From Lasiosphaeris hirsuta (lineage: Eukaryota; Ascomycota; Sordariomycetes; Sordariales; Lasiosphaeriaceae): DNA of 64,000 nucleotides. Position 1 is the stretch's first letter. Each line of letters begins with the position of its first letter. This document shows, piece after piece, positions 43,192-56,238 of this stretch. The DNA is taken from positions 1,612,001-1,676,000 of the forward strand of contig JAUKUA010000001.1 of the NCBI GenBank assembly GCA_030549175.1, written 5' to 3'. The translations under genes and the position numbers were made by a program. The notes beneath the pieces were generated by a model. It was not told the origin of the DNA and searched no databases. It saw nothing but the letters and a program-made list of their open reading frames with translations.

Positions 43192-46100
43192 GTCTTTTGT
43201 TCCTTCCCATTTACCTGCAAGTTATCCGTAGTTGAAGATGGCACGAGCTCTTTTTCATCCAATTAGATATAGGAAGGAGCTGTAGTACTACTCAAATAAT
43301 GTCACTTGAATTTCCTGCTCACTTCTTTGGTCTTCGCATCGCCAAAACCACCAGAAGAAATCCGAGTTACCCTCATTCGCCATATCCCTTCTTGCCCCTG
43401 AATTTGATGGCGCTGGTTCTCGTGAATAGTTCTCGCCACAGTTTCGCTTACAACGATACACGACATTTGTCATACTCGGTACGGCATCTCGGGCGTATTC
43501 ATCTTTCAAACTATCGCCCAGCACGCTCCTGGACTGACAAGCGTATAACCGGGTTTGAACAAGAGTCCCTAGACACGCATTTACCTGCGGTACAGACATT
43601 GGTTTTGCGACGATATGCTGCCCCAAGCCCATCGACAATAATTGAACCAGCTGAAGACACTGATGGAAAGCCAAGCGATACTGGTAAAAGCAGAAGTTAT
43701 TCGCTCACGAGATATCTTACGTGCTCTGAGCCACCATGATACCTTAGATACGTAAAATGGCACTTTATCATGGTAGTCTGGACTTGATCCCATGAATAAA
43801 CGCTCGCTGTGGAATGGATTATTGGGATTTGTGCAACAAACCAATATGTAGACTCGGAAGCCTTTCCGGTCATTCGTCGTTGGTTATAGTGGCTGAACCA
43901 TCACCCGCACAGGGATATATACGAGCGGCATGACTTAAGGTTGGAGTACATATATTGTTTGCGCGCCTCAAGCAAGAGAGTTCATATATGATCTCGCTCC
44001 CCCGTGGCCAGCCATTGTGTTTCGGGCATGGCTGACGCACAATCCTCCTCTGCTGGGACAGCTCAGCCGGGAACCCCATCCTGTTAGACAGCAATCTAAC
44101 GGCGTGGACTATCACGAGGGCCGTCTGCGCAGACAGCCAGCCTCATACCCAACAACCTCGATTCCCCGCAGTGCGGCCGCTGCACGGCCTCGTCCAAAGT
44201 CGGGGGGCGGGACCTACTATGTCGGCTTACGGATCCGCTTGCCGAGGGGGAGGGGGGATACTCGCCATATGATCGCGCCAGGCTCCCGAGGCATATTGCA
44301 GTCTGATAATATTGCGCAAGGCGGGCGACACCAGGTTGCTGCACTGTCAACGTGCACCGATGTGGTAGCACCGGGTTAATATATCCTAAATAACCGGCGG
44401 AATCCCCAATTTATGCGCTACTATTTTAGGTCCATACGACGCCCCGTCTGCTGGGCTTTCGCCCCCACTGAGACCGAATTCTTTCGTGGTGTAGTTCCCG
44501 GGCCGGAGTTCGCGCGAAATGAGCCATGGCAGATTTGGGCGTGATATGGGCCCGGGGCCGGAAAGGGGACCGGAAAGTTGAAAATATAGCTGAGCATGAC
44601 CATATAGCTGTACCCCAGATGAAGAAACAAGATCAGGCTCGTCTGGCTCGCTTGGGTCCATGGGCTCGAGGTGAGTCTAGGGCCAAACCCAAACTATTGG
44701 GTTCTGGGGATAGATGATTCAACCTGCTGCAATGCAACTCCACGCCACACAGCCGCACAAAAAGGTCTCAATCGCTCAAGCGGGAGCATGAGTGACGACT
44801 TGCAGGGCATGTTTGTCGCCAGAGGAAATATGGGGAATTTTGAAAGACCACATGGGTGGCACCAAGCGACGATGTTCAACTGAGATGTATTCTGCATCTG
44901 TTGTGGATAGAAAACTTGAACATGGCGCCGCGCCAACCTCAGCTAGATCAAAGCTCGTGGGACACCTGGTTTTAGCGAAGGGGAGAGAGCTCGGGCCGAA
45001 CTGGTTTTCGCGGATCCTCTTTTTGGGCGGTGGCTACTACATCTAGGTAGTGTAGTTCGAGTGAGTTCAACCGCTCTATTCACCCAACCTTCGTTACGTG
45101 CAGAATGGAAGCTGCTAGCTAAAGGTAAGGCCAGCGGTTCCCCAGATCTTGGCAGGGGAAGCCAAAGGCATCCCTCCTCCAATGTTGTCTTTTGTTTGTT
45201 GGTTGACGAAACAGTGGGGGGAGCGTTGGGGAGTTCGTCTGCACGCCATCACCGTTTATGCGCATCACGGCGATCGTTCGGCACATTCCACGTGCTTCGA
45301 TTCGCTGTGGGTCTATCATAGGCTTGAGATACTATCGTGACATTACATGCACAGTCAGAGTAGGTTGGGTTTCGTAGGATGATTCAATGTGGATGGGATA
45401 GTTTGCCCAGCGAGTGCCTGAACAGTGCTGGAGTGCCTGCCAGTCAAGCTCTCTGACCGGTAGCCGACATGCAAAGCCCGAAAACTGACAGCATTATCGG
45501 GTTCATGTCTTATCGTGAGCGATATCGTATGCCAATTCCCGCCCAAATCCCCAACCCTCACTCCACATTGACCGCGGGCTAGGGGTCGGTCGCCTCCGAA
45601 ATGCAACGCCAACAGAATCCCCCCATATCCAACCTTGGACGCCAGTGGAACACCATCCACTGCTTAGTGTAGGTGCCGAGTGAATCCAAACGAAAACCAA
45701 CCAAGGTGCCATGTGCTTGGCAATTCTATTGAACACCCTGTCTGGCTCCGCAGAGACTTGATGCCGTCGTCGACAAACAAAACGTCGCGCGCGACTGCAA
45801 GTCTGGAACCATGTTGCTCGAGCGCTCGGTAATGATCGAGGGAACCAGACATGAGCATCCTACCAATAATTCCAGGGCATCCGGTTTCCACGCGGGAGGC
45901 TGCCTAAGGGGCACCTCAGGAGGAGGGAGATAAGGAACCTCATGGGTCGCCGATATTGCCAACAGGGCTATATCCTCCCCGCTATTGGCCGAGGGCATTG
46001 GCATGCAGCGGCGTGGCAAGCTCACTCCCCGTCTCTGCCGCGAGTACTCCATACCAAAACGCCTTCTCCACGCAGGTCCTTTGCAGCACACACTGCTCTG

Positions 46101-47063
46101 GCTCCTGGCCTGGCTTCCCTGGATGCTTGGCTTGGCTACTGTCTTGGCCGACATCTCACCGCAGCGACTACCGCCCAAGTTGCAGCTGAAGATGGGCGAC
46201 CACTCAGAAAGAAAGCGTCGCTTGTTCAAGGCAACTTGGCTGATACCGCTTTCGTATCCTCATTCACCCAATCCCGGTCGCCCCGCGCTGTTCGCCCCCA
46301 GGGAGGGAGTCCAGAGGGGACTTTCAGCCTTGGAAAGTGGACGCAATGAACGCAGCGAAGTCTAAGCACGCCGAGGCTCGCTCGCTCGGTGCTTGAGGAA
46401 AGAAATGTGAGGACTAAGGCGAATGCGCGCTATCGCATCATTGCAGGGGGGGTCGAGGAAGACCTGAGCTCTCACGGCCCTCACACTCGCAACGCTTGTA
46501 ACGGCGAGGCCAGATTCCCAGGCCCTGGGCAGATCTTGGCAAGCGACTGGTTGTGGCTGACCCCCGCTTCGAGATTTCCAACAACCCCTGTCCGCTCGCC
46601 GGGACTCTCGACCCATCAACCAGCCATCAGTCCGATTTAGGCAGGTCAGCAAGACCTGGGGCAGCATCTTCCGCGATGCTCAGTGCTTCCAGAAACGGGA
46701 CCCCTCCCTCGCCCTCTCCTGCAACATCACTGGCCAAACCCTCTGGCTGCTGCACCGCCCACTGCCATGTCCTTGTCGCCCCGGGCGCAGGAAAACCCAC
46801 CTCCTGTCCCCCCCCAAGCACCCCCCTCGGTCGCTCACTCGCCCATCCATCCTGCCCGTCATCCTGGGGGCCCGGCTGTGATCGGCGCGCGCAAAGCACA
46901 GGCGAACAGCAGGTCCAGCGGGACAGCCATGTCCCTCTGCTCTTAATATATAGTAACCCTTCCCCTGTCTTAACTCGCCTGCAAACCCGAGTGCTCCTTC
47001 TTTTACCCGAGTTGCGTCCACACATCGACGACCGAGTGTGTCCAACTCTACTTTGCGGCCTCG
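43192..47063. other. gene-poor region upstream of the OPT transporter
   Basis: 3.9 kb without a supported gene. Open frames such as 43299-43739 (+), 45726-46229 (-) and 46553-47125 (+) overlap others on the opposite strand and have no family motifs. The last 120 bases hold a TATA-like site for the transporter. Confidence 0.5.
46945..46953 (+). promoter_or_regulatory. TATA-like element of the OPT gene
   Basis: AATATATAG lies about 115 bases before the first ATG at 47064, in an otherwise GC-rich stretch. Confidence 0.45.
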
Positions 47064-49705
47064 ATGCGCCGAACGCACCGAGAGTCAGCCTCGCAGAGCC
47101 AGCCGGCAGCGCCCAGCATGGCTAAACGGTTCTTTCGCCGGCGCCGGGATGAGATGGACGTGATGCCAGACGTATCTGATGGATCCGGATCGATGGACGG
47201 TGACCCCTCTGGCCTCGAGGCCCTGAATTCACTGAAGCAGTTCGAGAAGATGCACCGCCTGGACCCAAACATACCGTTGGATGAGCTGGACGAGGTCGAG
47301 GTGGCGCTACACAGTTCGAATGTTGAAAAGGGGGCCGAGATCGAGCAGATTCTGGCAGAGGATAACTCGCCATATCCAGAAGTGAGCAGCCAGTCGCGTA
47401 CAATGCGTCGCGGCAGCGCGCATCGTGACAGACAAATTCTAACAAGATGGCTTCAAGGTCCGAGCCTCGGTCCGGAATTTCGACGTCGATATGCCCGCCA
47501 ATACGATACGAGCCTGGTCGATTGGGTTGTTGCTATGCACAATTGGTTCTGGCGTCAACATGCTGTTGTCGCTCAGGAATCCGAGTATCATGATAACGAC
47601 ATTCATCGTCCAATTAATCGCCTACCCCATCGGTTTGGGTTGGGATCTTATCTTCCCGAATCGCGTGTTCAACGTATTCGGCCTCAAATTTAACTTCAAG
47701 CCGGGCCCTTTTAACTACAAGGAACATGTCATCATTGTGGTTATGTCAAATGTAGGCAGATTACCATATGCTATGGTGCATGCGTTGTACTGACACTCAC
47801 AGGCTGCATACGGTGGCGGCGCTTTGTACGCAACGGATGTAATCATTGCACAGCAGGTTTGGTATAAACAAGACTTTGGATGGGCATGGCAGATGTTGTT
47901 CGGTATCACGACGCTTTGCACCGGTTACGGACTTGCCGGCCTGGCAAGGCGATTTTTGGTCTGGCCGGCTGCCATGATCTGGCCGGCGAATCTCGTCAAC
48001 TGCACTCTCTTTTACGCCCTTCATGACCACTCGCCCTCAGATCCTTCATTGACGAATGGCTGGAGAATGAGCCGATATAGGTGGTTCTTGATCGTCTTCG
48101 CCGGGTCTTTTCTGTGGTACTGGTTCCCGGGCTACCTGTTCCAAGGGCTATCGTGGTTTTGCTGGCTCACTTGGATCTTTCCGGAGAGTGTTGTTGTCAA
48201 CCAGCTATTTGGTGGTTATAGTGGCTATGGATTGCTTCCCATGACTCTGGTAAGCCCCGACGAGCGGATTATATGAGGCGTGTGAACTGACCTATTCACA
48301 GGACTGGAGCATTGTGTCCGGCTATCTCATGTCACCTCTCATCCCGCCTTTCCACGCCATCGCCAACGTCCTTTCTGGTATCACCCTCTTCTTCGTGTTT
48401 GTGTCACTGGGAATCCACTACTCGGGCATGTGGTATTCGGATTTCCTACCGGTTCAAAACTCCCACGCTTACGACAACACGGGTCATATATACAACGTGT
48501 CGGCCATATTGGGCGACAACCTACAGTTCGACCTGGCCAAATATCAGGCCTACTCGCCCTTGTACCTCCCTGTCCAGTTTGCGCTCGCCTATGGACTCGC
48601 CTTTGCCGCCGTCGCTGCCATTATTACCCACGTCGCCCTCTACCACGGCAAAGAAATTTGGACACAATGGAAGTTTGCTCGCCAGCAGGAGGATGATGTC
48701 CACATGCGTATGATGAAGAAGTACCGCGATGCCGAGGATTGGTGGTATGCCGTGCTTTTCGTCATCATGGTTGGCCTGTCATTCGGCGTCGTTTGCGGCT
48801 GGGAGACCCACTTCCCTTGGTGGGCCTACGTTGTCTGCATCATCATCCCGATCGTTTGGACCGTCCCAGTCGGCATCGTGCAGGCCATTACTAACATCCA
48901 GCTTGGGCTGAACGTTCTTACCGAGTTCATCGTTGGTTATATGCTCCCCGGCCGGCCGCTAGCCATGATGATGTTCAAGAACTATGGCTACCTGTGCATG
49001 GCGCAGGCGCTGTACTTTATCCAGGATCTCAAACTTGGCCACTATATGAAGGTCCCGCCACGTGTAATGTTCTGGTCACAGCTGGTTGCCTCGATCTGGT
49101 CCGCTATCGTTCAGATCGTAGTTATGAACTGGGCCCTCGCCAACATCCCCGACGTGTGCTCAGATACCCAGATCCACCAGTGGAACTGTCCGAGTGCTAG
49201 GGTCTTCTTCACCGCCTCGGTCGTTTGGGGTGCTATCGGTCCTGCCCGCATGTTCTCAGGTCAGGCGCTGTACAGCTCGTTGCAGTGGTTCTGGCTCGTG
49301 GGTGCTATTGCGCCGATTGTGACGTGGTTCTTTGCGCGTCGGTACCCGCGCTCGTTCTGGCGCTATGTCAACATGCCGCTCGTATTTGGCGGATCCAACT
49401 GGTTGCCACCAGCAACGGTCATGATGTACTACTGCTGGGGCATTGTCGGGACCATCTTCAACTACTTTATCCGGCGGCGCAAGCTGGGCTGGTGGTTGCA
49501 GTACAACTACATCACGTCAGCCGCGCTCGACTGTGGGCTCATCGTGTCTACCTTGTTCATATTCTTTGCGCTGTATCTGTCGGGCACGGAGGCGCCGGTA
49601 TGGTTTGGCAACTCGGACGCGCTGGCGACGCTTGACATGTTGACCAAGGCGGTCAAGTCGAGCGTAAAGCCTGGGGAGACCTTTGGGCCGAGCACGTGGC
49701 CATAA
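47064..49705 (+). CDS. OPT-family oligopeptide transporter
   Basis: Exons 47064-47381, 47458-47751, 47803-48249 and 48302-49705 give 2463 bases, 820 aa. A second in-frame ATG at 47118 (MAKRFFRRRRDE) is an equally good start. The N-terminal about 110 residues are acidic and cytosolic. The membrane part opens with VRASVRNFDVDMPANTIRAW and NPSIMITTFIVQLIAYPIG, typical for fungal proton-coupled oligopeptide (ISP4-like) carriers. It continues with many hydrophobic helices, FKPGPFNYKEH, GGYSGYGLLPMTLDW, and the late block NITNIQ/LNVLTEFIVGYMLPGRPLAMMMFK seen in OPT proteins. Total length and helix count fit the 12-16 TM family. It should import tetra- and pentapeptides or related compounds at the plasma membrane, coupled to protons. 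The three introns are short and in phase 0. Confidence 0.93.
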
Positions 49706-50303
49706 AAGGGGGAAGGGCTGTGTCAGGAATCGGGTTTAGCAGGAGTTGGGGGAGTTGGAATTTCATGTTTTATTACCATCTTGGGTAAGGAGTTTGGGGG
49801 AGCGAAACCTGTATGGGAAGGAAATCGTCGCTACTTGTCTTTTTTAGGATTGTTATCACCAAGTGACTACTGGAATTGGGACCTATTGGGCGGTCAGGAT
49901 GACCGCGGACTAGCCCCGCAAGGCGAGAAGCTCTATGAGCGATATGGGGTTGGTAAATTATAAGGGTTATGTTGCATGTTTATTTCGTATCAGTGATACG
50001 ATCTACTAGGTCCAAGGGGCGGTGTGAAGGGTATGGTAATGCCAATGCAGATACGATGCTAATGCTGGTGTCTATGAGAGTAGGTAGTTAGACTGACATA
50101 TCTCTTGTCCTATGAGTGCGGCTTAGTCGCAGTTGGTATACTTACTATGATATCAACTCTCCAGAACGTTTCATAGATTCATGATTAAAAATTTGGTATG
50201 CTTGAATTAACTGGGTATTTGTTTGGTAGTACGTGAAGCTGGCGTCCTAGTCCCGTCTTCAACCACTTGCATCCGGACGAGCACATCCAACCCTCCTTTT
50301 CCC
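49706..50303. other. intergenic region between OPT and cnxH-like gene
   Basis: Convergent gene ends face each other here. No gene or clear structure is seen; the DNA is AT-richer near 50090-50220. Confidence 0.55.
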
Positions 50304-50876
50304 CTAAACCTGAGCCGCAGCATCCCCCTCAGTAACCTTCTGGCCCTGGACCCCATCCCTATTTGCCCTCCACACGCCGCCCTCGCCCTCAAACTCCTCG
50401 CGCTTCCAGACCTCGACGCGCGCCTTGCACTCCTCGAGAGCCTCCTCGCCCGCCCGCCAAGCGGCCTGGCGGTGCGGCGACGACACGGCAATCAGGATGC
50501 TCTCCTCGCCGATGGGCACGGTGCCGAGGCGGTGGATCATGGCCAGCCCCTTGAGCCCGTACTTGGCCACCAGGGCCTTGGCGATGTCCATCATGGTCCG
50601 CAGCGCGAGCTTGTCGTAGGCCGTGTACTGCAGCTCCTTGACGGGCTTACCGGCGAAGTTGTCGCGCGTGGTGCCTGCGCGGGGGGATTAGTTTGAGGGG
50701 AGGGTTGGGAAAGAGGGGGGGGAGGGACCGGCGAAGAGGACGATTGCGCCTGCGGCGGGACTCCGGACCCGGTTCATCATGTCTTGGACGTTGAGGTGGC
50801 CCCAGGTCAGAGCTACGTAGCAGACGTCGTCTTGGAGCTCGGCGCCTTGTTGTTGCGGTTGGGTTGGGTCACTCAT
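50304..50876 (-). CDS. cnxH: molybdopterin synthase catalytic (large) subunit
   Basis: Exons 50729-50876 and 50304-50674 (intron 50675-50728) give 519 bases, 172 aa. It is the MoaE/MOCS2B subunit, which works with the small MoaD/cnxG-like sulfur carrier to convert precursor Z into molybdopterin in the cytosol, needed for nitrate reductase and xanthine dehydrogenase. Visible marks: AGAIVLFAG joined across the intron to TTRDNFAGKPVKELQYTAYD; MIHRLGTVPIGEESILIAVSSPHR; and the conserved lysines in KARVEVWKREEF near the active site. The first about 30 residues (Gln-rich) are a normal fungal extension. It is divergent from the RBM gene over 465 bases. The family call is firm; the symbol follows the Aspergillus gene name. 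Confidence 0.93.
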
Positions 50877-51341
50877 GATGAATAGGGGGAGGGGTTGTGA
50901 GAGGGGGTTCCGTGTAATTCGTGTAATTCGTGTAATCGCTTCAAGTGCGATCAATTCAGGGGTGACTGAAGACAGGCCGTTTTGGTTGAATTATCTTGAT
51001 CGAGTCAGAAATTTAATTTCCTCTATTCATCGCCATACTCGAAGACCATTTGCGCTTTTTGAACCATTTCCTCTCAGCTACCTCTTCCGCGACAGTGAGT
51101 AAGTGCCTGGCTGCGTGGTGAGTGATAATGCCTACAGTGCTGCAGCACTGTGGGGGCCGGCTGAACCCCGGCAGCCACCGACCTTGATGAGCTCAGGGCG
51201 TTAATCTCTCCACCAAACGTCGATGCTCCGCGCTTTCCTTGTCTCCGTTTGAGCTACGCAATCCGCAATTTGAGTATCGCCGAGGCGCATACTGAACGAA
51301 AAACACACCCGTATCGAACCGCAACTTATCCAGACGACTGA
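50877..51341. promoter_or_regulatory. shared divergent promoter, cnxH / RBM gene
   Basis: The two start codons (50876, minus; 51342, plus) are 465 bases apart, so both promoters must fit here. It contains a 9-base tandem repeat next to cnxH (50912-50938). No TATA box is clear on either side. Confidence 0.6.
50912..50938. repeat. three tandem copies of a 9-base unit in the cnxH promoter
   Basis: GTGTAATTC occurs twice perfectly and a third time as GTGTAATCG, 36-62 bases upstream of the cnxH ATG. Spacing puts identical faces of the unit on nearly the same side of the helix. Confidence 0.85.
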
Positions 51342-54277
51342 ATGTACGAGGGGTATGGCTCGGCGCCGCGCGACGCGGCCAGCGCCGGGGGCTACCGACG
51401 CAGCCCGCCGCGCCACGCCGACCCGAGAGATGGCGAGTACCGCCGGTCGAGGAAGGGTAAAACCTGATCAGCCTGAGACCATTCAACGGCTCGTATATGA
51501 GTGCGCTGTCTGCTGTGTTTCGAGCTGGCATGGCTAACTTTGGTTTGTGTGTGTTCTCTGCCGCGAAAAGGCCACCAGAGCCCATCCAGAAGCCTGAACT
51601 ACGACGACGAAGACCAAAACCACTACAACAACGATGCCGGGGGCGCCAACTACTACAATGCGCCTTCGGCGCTCGAGCCCGAGGATGCCTTCGGCGGAGG
51701 AGGCCACCGAGGAGGCTACCCTGGATCGCGGGGCGGGAGCGCTCGCGACGCCGGCTATGACCGCAGCCGTCGCTCGGCTCGGAGTCCGGCCGGCGGGCGC
51801 TATATCGATGATCATCGCGATGGGTCCCATGCCAGACAGCCTTACGGGCCGCCTGGGAAAGCGATAATACTCGAGGACATCCCAGACGATGCCACCGAGC
51901 GTGATGTGAGTTCCGCCCGCGTCGGTCCACTTCGCCGACACCAAGTCGCAAGCAGGACGGCTGCCGTTATACAAGACGCTGACTACGCCGTGATATGTGG
52001 AAGATTCTGTATGGACTCGATTATATCACGAGAGACCGTCATGTGTCGAGCGACAAGGTGAAGGTCGCCCGGCTTCGCTACGACCATAACGGTGTGTATT
52101 CCGATGCTGTTGCCTCATTAACTCCCACTGACCCTCGAGCCAGGCCGTCGCATCGCCTTTGTAGAGTTCCATCGTCGGGCTGATGCGGAAAGCTTCATAG
52201 AAGCGCATCACCCAGAGGTTTCCTTCCCTCTCGAACACAGTAGGGGCGTCGACTCGGAACTTATCACCTGTGGGATAAGTTTCAACCGAGCCCGCAATGA
52301 GCTGGAAACAGCGCGGGAGCCTCTTCGAGATGACGAAGAATGGGATTGCACTAGGGTAAGTTCTTTGTTGTCACAATTCAAGGACATGCTCTAACAGGAT
52401 GCTAGTGTGGCGCAATGAACTACCCCCATCGAGCTGTGTGCTTCAAGTGCAAGTCAGAGCGGCTCGGTATGTTTCAGTCTGGCAACCCGGCTTACAGTTC
52501 CCTAACACTGGCAGATAATGAAGGCTACGGTCGTGACTATGGGACTTCCTCTGGTCCTTTTTTGACTGGCGAGACTGACGAGTGCCCCCAGCAACTACCA
52601 TCCCAGTATCTTGTTGTCAGGGGCCTCGAGGGATCGGTCACGGAGCAGGTTCTTGCTAACGGAATAATGAAACTGTTCCTCGACACTAGCTCAGAGCCTA
52701 CAAGAGAGGCCCCTGTTTCTACCAACAAACTAAAGTCGACGGCGCCGACTAGTGGCACGGCTGGTCTCGGCGCAAAGCCTGGCTCACTGCGTCGTGTTTT
52801 CTTAATGCGCGACCGCAGGTCTGACGAGTCTTGGAGATACGGCTTTGCTGAGTTTGCCACCGTTGAAGACGCCAAAGCTGCCGCCGCAAAGTTCAGGGCA
52901 TCCGCGCGATTTACTATCGCATCAAAGCCTGTTATGGTTGCGTTTATTCATACCGGCGTCTTCGTACCCGCGTTTGACGCAGATCCCATCCCGAAACTTT
53001 CATTTACACCCATATACAACCCAACACTTAGGCTCAAGTACTGGGATGAACGCGCCTACCCGAGCGTTCTGGTGGTATCGATCGATCCTGCTTTGGACGG
53101 TCCAAGCCCTGATAAGCAGGCTGTCAACGATGATGTTGGCGGTACCGGCAAGGGTGGCAAAGGTACTCCCGGGGCGAAGAAAGCGAAGAAAGAGAAGGAG
53201 CAGGCTGCTGCCAACAAGGCGATCGCGATGATGCCTCAGATGCAGATGTGGGCGAAGAAGTCCGCAGAGTTGCATGGTGTCAAGCAGAAGCTAGGGGTGG
53301 ACACCCCGTCTGCCGAAGACAAACCAGAGGTGGTTTCTCCCGCTGCGATACAGCGTGAAGAACTTGAAGACATACAACCCGATGGCCCGCTCAATCCGAA
53401 CTGGACTGATCGATATCTTTCATATGCGGACTGGGATCGTATGGCCTGTCTCTTGTGTGACTGGGAGGTTCCAGCACAGCAGGTGATTGACGACCATGGC
53501 TATCCTCAGTACCAGCGAAAGGACATTCTCATCGATCACGAAGTTAGAGTACACGGTCATTACAAGGACACAGACACCAAAGAGAAGGCTGCGGCAAAAC
53601 TTGCGGCCCTTGGCAAGGAACCACAGAGTATAATCCGTCGCACTCCAAGGCTCAGGTCAGAGATACCGCCGGTTTATGTCTCGTATGCCGATTTCGACGC
53701 TCTCCGTTGCCATTTATGCCGGCGTACCTTCAAGCATGCGCAGACGATATGGCGCCACGAACAGGAGAGCGAATTGCACAAGCGCATGCTAGAAGACTCC
53801 AAGAATAAGGAGCGTGCCGAGGCCGAGTTGAGGGAAAAGGGTAAGGCCCCTCATACAATGGTACCCGACAGCAAGACACAGCAGCAGCAGAATCGGTATC
53901 GCGACCGCGCACAGGAGCGCCGCCAAGCCTTCCGACAACCGAACAAGCCCTCCGCGCAGCAGGCGAAGGGCACGGCCGAGAAGCGCAAGGAGCCCGTTGC
54001 GGTGGCCGAGGAAGCCCCGGCAAAGAAGTCCAAGGGTGCCGGGATGCTCGCGAAGATGGGCTGGACGGCTGGGGTGGGTCTCGGGGCCGAGGGCGCAGGG
54101 CGCACCGAGGCTATTGCTGCCGAGGCTTATGCTCCCGGTGTTGGCTTGGGTGCTGAGGGCGGCAAGCTAGGCGATGCAACAGACGAAGCTGCGCGCAAGA
54201 CACGGGGCAACTTCTCCGACTTCGTGGAGAAGACTAGAGATAAGGCGAGGGAGAGGTACGAGAGACTGGATAAGTGA
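51342..54277 (+). CDS. RBM5/RBM10-like RNA-binding protein (RRM, RanBP2 Zn finger, C2H2, G-patch)
   Basis: Exons 51342-51456, 51571-51905, 52004-52091, 52144-52355, 52406-52466 and 52515-54277 give 2574 bases, 857 aa. The order matches RBM5/10-type splicing regulators. Arg/Gly/Tyr-rich N-terminus; RRM1 (IILEDIPDDATERD ... RRIAFVEFHRRADAESF); a RanBP2-type zinc finger (WDCTRCGAMNYPHRAVCFKC) formed across a splice; RRM2 about 303-425 (LVVRGLEG ... YGFAEFATVEDAKAA). Two Cys/His segments follow near 579 and 667 (CHLCRRTF-H-H), then a C-terminal G-patch-like region from about 779 (GMLAKMGWTAGVGLG). It should act in the nucleus on pre-mRNA splicing. The intron 52467-52514 is 48 bases and keeps the frame if retained (873 aa). 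For the second intron I used the AG just before the ILYGLDYI helix, because earlier AG sites lead to a stop. Confidence 0.9.
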
Positions 54278-56238
54278 GAATTTTGAGATGGTGTTTATGG
54301 ACTAGATCTATGTATGGATGCAGTATTGGTAGAGGGATGACAGGCAGGCATATACCCCCGAGGGCTGAAATGGAATGCTTTTGGTTTGTGACGGCTTTTT
54401 GCAATGCAACGTTTGTGACTACTAGTTATGTGACGAACTGTGTTGATGTGCTCTCGGGCTATCTCGGGTCCCATTATTAGTAGCTCCCTTTGGTTTGGTT
54501 CGGGCGTTCAAGGGGCAATCCCTCGCAGCAGCGGCGTCTGGGCAGGCACTAGGTACCGAGGCTCAGGAACCTACCCCGTAAGGGAAAGTGAAAACGAGGA
54601 CGGGGTGCCACGGCACTTCCACGGCACATTCAAAACCTAGGTCTGTCGGTTGCGTGCCAGGTTCCGTTCGAGACAAACACGCCGCCACCCGAGCGAAACT
54701 CGCTGTCAAGAGCTGCTCTGCACTACCGTTTGGCTCTTTTCCTCGGGCCACGGAGTGTTATCTAGTGGGGGGCTCGGTTCGACATGGAACCCACCACCCA
54801 CTGTTTCTCACGAGCGAATCCCTAAACTAACCAGTAGAACCTGGCCGAGGCGGTCGACTGATCGGCTATCGGCTGCAGCCCCAGGAGATAGATCCCTGCA
54901 ATACAACATCAATCAGGGCCGCTCATGCGCGAGCAGCAAAATGTCAAATCTGCAGTTCGTGCCTAATCCAATGCTTCAGAGCTGGGAGTCGGGAATTGAG
55001 TTCTCGATGCTCACTTTTGCAGTAAAATATCACTGACTGCTCACCTCAGGGCGAAGCGAGGTCCTGAATAAGCATAAATCCTTCATCACCGCAACCGCTG
55101 TGAGCGATGTCCTGCCGTTCGAAACGTGTGAGTGGACGAGACAGAGAAGGACGCGGGACACCACACCACGAGTGACCCCGGAAAGAACCTAGACAAGCGG
55201 TTTGCGAACCCTGGCTAGTGTGCGGTTTTCTGTATCCCACCAGGTTGACGACTTGGCCAGCCACCTCTGTCCCCCCCCCCCCCCCCCCAATATGTCCCCC
55301 CTTCTGTCCCCCACATCGCGACCGCTACTCTCACATTAGGTAACGCTTGCGGCCCTCAACAAGCCCTCAGGCCATGGCCACGCCGATTCCAGATCCACTG
55401 AAGCAACCCCCATTGATGCTGCTTGATTATTAAATGTAACAGGCTGCTGCCAATGCTAACTTCGCCTCCAAAACTTCCCCCCCTTGACTGGTACTTTGGT
55501 CCATCTTCGAGATCTCCTCGCTCGCTGCTCGCCCTCGGTTTTGCTTGCTCCTGACGAGCATCCGAACCAGTTACCGCCCCCGGGTACGGTACGTGCGAAC
55601 CGCCAACGATATTGCTTCGACGAGTTGGCAAAGTGCAAACTCCGGCTTGGTGCGGGACGAGGACGGGACTGGATTTACATCATTCGCGCTCCCCTTCCCA
55701 CTCGCTCACTCACCGTTCGCTCACCTAATACCCTATACCGAACATACAGATCGCACACCTATCTCGGAGATAGCATCCCTGCCGAAACTCTTCATCGGCC
55801 AACTTGCCCACTATCAACCTACAGGTGTCTCTTGATACCCTCAAGACGATTTACCTTTGCTGTAAAATACACGGCCGCCAAGACACAACGGCCTCAGCAA
55901 CGACCGGACGTCTTGGACAGTGCATCACAGCATCAGTTGTATGCTGCTAGCCGGTGCCTGTTGAACATAGCCCGTCCGTTGCGGGGCCAATTTGGGGTCC
56001 GCAAGTTGGGCAATCAGATTTGTCCCTCGCTCCTGCTTGTGCAACACACCAGCAGCCCCATCTCGCTGCTGAGACCGACAGCCAGACACAAGACTGATGA
56101 GGGCGGTCCCGAGTTCCCACAGTAGCAGGCCACCTGCGATCGTGCACACTCTGTGCATTCTTCAATATCTTCTACCCATCGAGGCTCTCGAACCTTGAGT
56201 ACCGTCAAGTCTGGCGTAGTCGCCGGCTAGTAATCAAG
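54278..56238. other. intergenic region
   Basis: 2 kb without a supported gene. The frame at 55484-56125 (+) shows no family features and may be leader sequence of the methyltransferase gene. A long C run lies at 55271-55288. Confidence 0.5.
55271..55288. repeat. C18 homopolymer
   Basis: Eighteen C in a row, followed within 30 bases by two further C runs of 6 and 5. The true length is hard to sequence. Confidence 0.85.

Noticed and set aside
55484..56125. 213-aa open frame before the LaeA-like gene
   Set aside because: Composition is random-like, it lacks conserved blocks, and the real methyltransferase start at 56239 is in a different unit.
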